Shown here piece by piece: positions 6,842 to 7,627 of a stretch of 7,627 bases of DNA. A program made the translations under genes and the position numbers. Source of the DNA: Campylobacteraceae bacterium (GTDB lineage Bacteria > Campylobacterota > Campylobacteria > Campylobacterales > Sulfurovaceae); NCBI GenBank assembly GCA_027063105.1, contig JAMOSL010000137.1, forward strand, positions 1 to 7,627, in the 5' to 3' direction. Each line of letters opens with the position of its first letter. The first letter of the stretch is position 1. The notes under the pieces are model-generated. The model was given only the letters and a program-made list of their open reading frames with translations. It had not been told where the DNA came from and did no database searches.

Positions 6842-6859
6842 ATGAATTGAATATGAATT
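6842..6859 (-). promoter_or_regulatory. Tandem 11-base-period repeat, probable OmpR-type operator
   Basis: The minus strand reads AATTCATATTCAATTCAT: two exact AATTCAT copies (6859-6853 and 6848-6842) with an 11-base period. The proximal copy ends 10 bases before the TATAAT at 6831. PhoB/OmpR-type regulators bind head-to-tail half-sites one helical turn apart in this position when activating. Autoregulation by the adjacent regulator is inferred. In such AT-rich DNA a chance repeat is possible. Confidence 0.5.
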
Positions 6860-6931
6860 ATTTATATTTCCAAGAACTCTTTTTTTCTTTTTCCTTTTAT
6901 TAAAGCTTAAAATATAATATGTTTAATTTAT

Positions 6932-7627
6932 TTATTCTATTTTTAAATAAAAAACAATATCATTATCACTCAATTCAAATTTTTTAGCCATAAGTTTAAT
7001 ACAATCAACAATATATGTAGAATTTAAATTACCTTCAACATAAAGTATATTTTTTTCGTTTGAAATCCTTATAGGTCTTCGTAAATCACTAGAATCTGAT
7101 GAAAAGGTTAAACTATTTCCTCTTATAAAATTTTCATCTAATAAAAAACTTTCAAAAATAATTTTATCCTTTTTAAATAAAAATTGAGTGGTTTTTTCAA
7201 AACTATCTACCCAACTTTCAGTAATTAAATCTTGATTTAGAATATTAATTTTTATGATTTTTCTACCTTTAGAATCAAATTTATCAGATAAATTATAATT
7301 AGCATAATTTTTATCAATAAATAAACTTTCATCTATATTTGGAAACTCCCAAATATTTAAAGCTATATTTTTAATTATATAACAAGTTCTTTTTTCTATT
7401 TCAGTATCATTCCAATGGTTAATATTATCAAAATATTTATTTAATTTAATATTACTCTCTTTTAGTATATTCTTTTTTTCAGTAAAAATTTTATTTGATA
7501 GATTTGAGTTATATGCTGTTAATGTTAAATTACCAATTATATGTAAATATTTATCATGTATATTTTTAAAATTATCGCCTAAATCACTTTTCCAATTATC
7601 TGTTAGTTTTTGAGGCATAATATGCTC
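6932..7627 (-). CDS. DUF1524 (GmrSD-type HNH-like) protein, C-terminal part; 5' end beyond right edge
   Basis: The reverse strand is open from the edge for 231 residues to a TAA at 6932. The first visible residues are EHIMPQ, in frame with everything after, so the ATG in it is an internal methionine and the gene starts outside the window. EHIMPQ, the spaced Trp12, then HIIGNLTLTAYNSNLSN (29-45) and the following KK match the DUF1524 domain. That is the His-Me-finger-like nuclease half of GmrSD type IV restriction enzymes and related DUF262-DUF1524 antiphage proteins, where the His and Asn residues are the nuclease motif. After it come about 170 residues, including SWVDSFEKTTQFLF and a final RPIRISNEKNILYVEGNLNST segment, which I recognise only loosely as a common tail of such proteins. 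A DUF262 NTPase-like half would be expected upstream. The sampled base composition is much poorer in GC than guaA or fabI. Likely role: restriction of modified or foreign DNA. Confidence 0.75.
   Translation of the reverse strand, partial: EHIMPQKLTDNWKSDLGDNFKNIHDKYLHIIGNLTLTAYNSNLSNKIFTEKKNILKESNIKLNKYFDNINHWNDTEIEKRTCYIIKNIALNIWEFPNIDESLFIDKNYANYNLSDKFDSKGRKIIKINILNQDLITESWVDSFEKTTQFLFKKDKIIFESFLLDENFIRGNSLTFSSDSSDLRRPIRISNEKNILYVEGNLNSTYIVDCIKLMAKKFELSDNDIVFYLKIE

Noticed and set aside
6876..6901. Long pyrimidine tract as a terminator or other element
   Set aside because: On the plus strand the T-rich run has no stem before it and no plus-strand gene ends nearby. On the minus strand it is a purine run without a following start codon.
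6900..6912. AAGCTT-centred near-palindrome downstream of the DUF1524 gene
   Set aside because: Symmetry breaks right outside the six-base core, so it cannot form a useful hairpin.
6932..7618. Treating the DUF1524 gene as complete from the ATG at 7618
   Set aside because: The three codons before it encode Glu-His-Ile in frame, completing the conserved EHIMPQ motif, so the ATG is internal.

Overview
The window looks like chromosomal DNA of a Campylobacterota (Epsilonproteobacteria) member, most likely Arcobacter-like. This rests on the very low GC, the protein flavour of GuaA, FabI and the RlmB-type methyltransferase, a Csd3-type cell-shape peptidase start next to guaA, and a two-component pair coupled to a small c-type cytochrome. 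The assignment is from recognition of sequence, not from a search.

Left block (1-1972, minus strand): guaA (GMP synthase) is followed, with a 4-base ATGA stop/start overlap, by the 5' part of a gene for a secreted Csd3-like M23 peptidoglycan hydrolase that runs off the left edge. Middle block (2106-3695, plus strand): fabI (enoyl-ACP reductase) and an RlmB/TrmH-family RNA ribose methyltransferase gene lie 3 bases apart and form one unit. A 133-base divergent promoter region separates them from guaA. These are housekeeping genes.

The middle block meets, tail to tail, a minus-strand gene for a CbiK-family chelatase (3692-4525). The two stop codons overlap in a shared TTAA.

Right block (4666-6807, minus strand): a tightly overlapping three-gene unit encodes an OmpR/PhoB-type response regulator, a membrane histidine kinase and a short exported protein with a single CXXCH haem site. 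The regulator's upstream region carries two copies of ATGAATT with an 11-base period. They sit exactly 10 bases upstream of a perfect TATAAT, the geometry expected for a PhoB/OmpR-type activator binding its own promoter. The cytochrome is probably either an accessory part of the sensor or a product of the same redox or haem response.

Right edge (6932-7627, minus strand): the C-terminal part of a DUF1524 (GmrSD-type, HNH-like) protein, probably the nuclease half of a DUF262-DUF1524 type IV restriction or antiphage protein. Its N-terminal half lies outside the window.

No tRNA, rRNA, CRISPR array, transposase or convincing riboswitch was seen. The only intergenic gaps are 1973-2105, 4526-4665 and 6808-6931, all under 150 bases. 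The strongest candidates for something little described are the kinase-regulator-cytochrome unit with its probable autoregulatory site and the truncated defence-type gene beside it.
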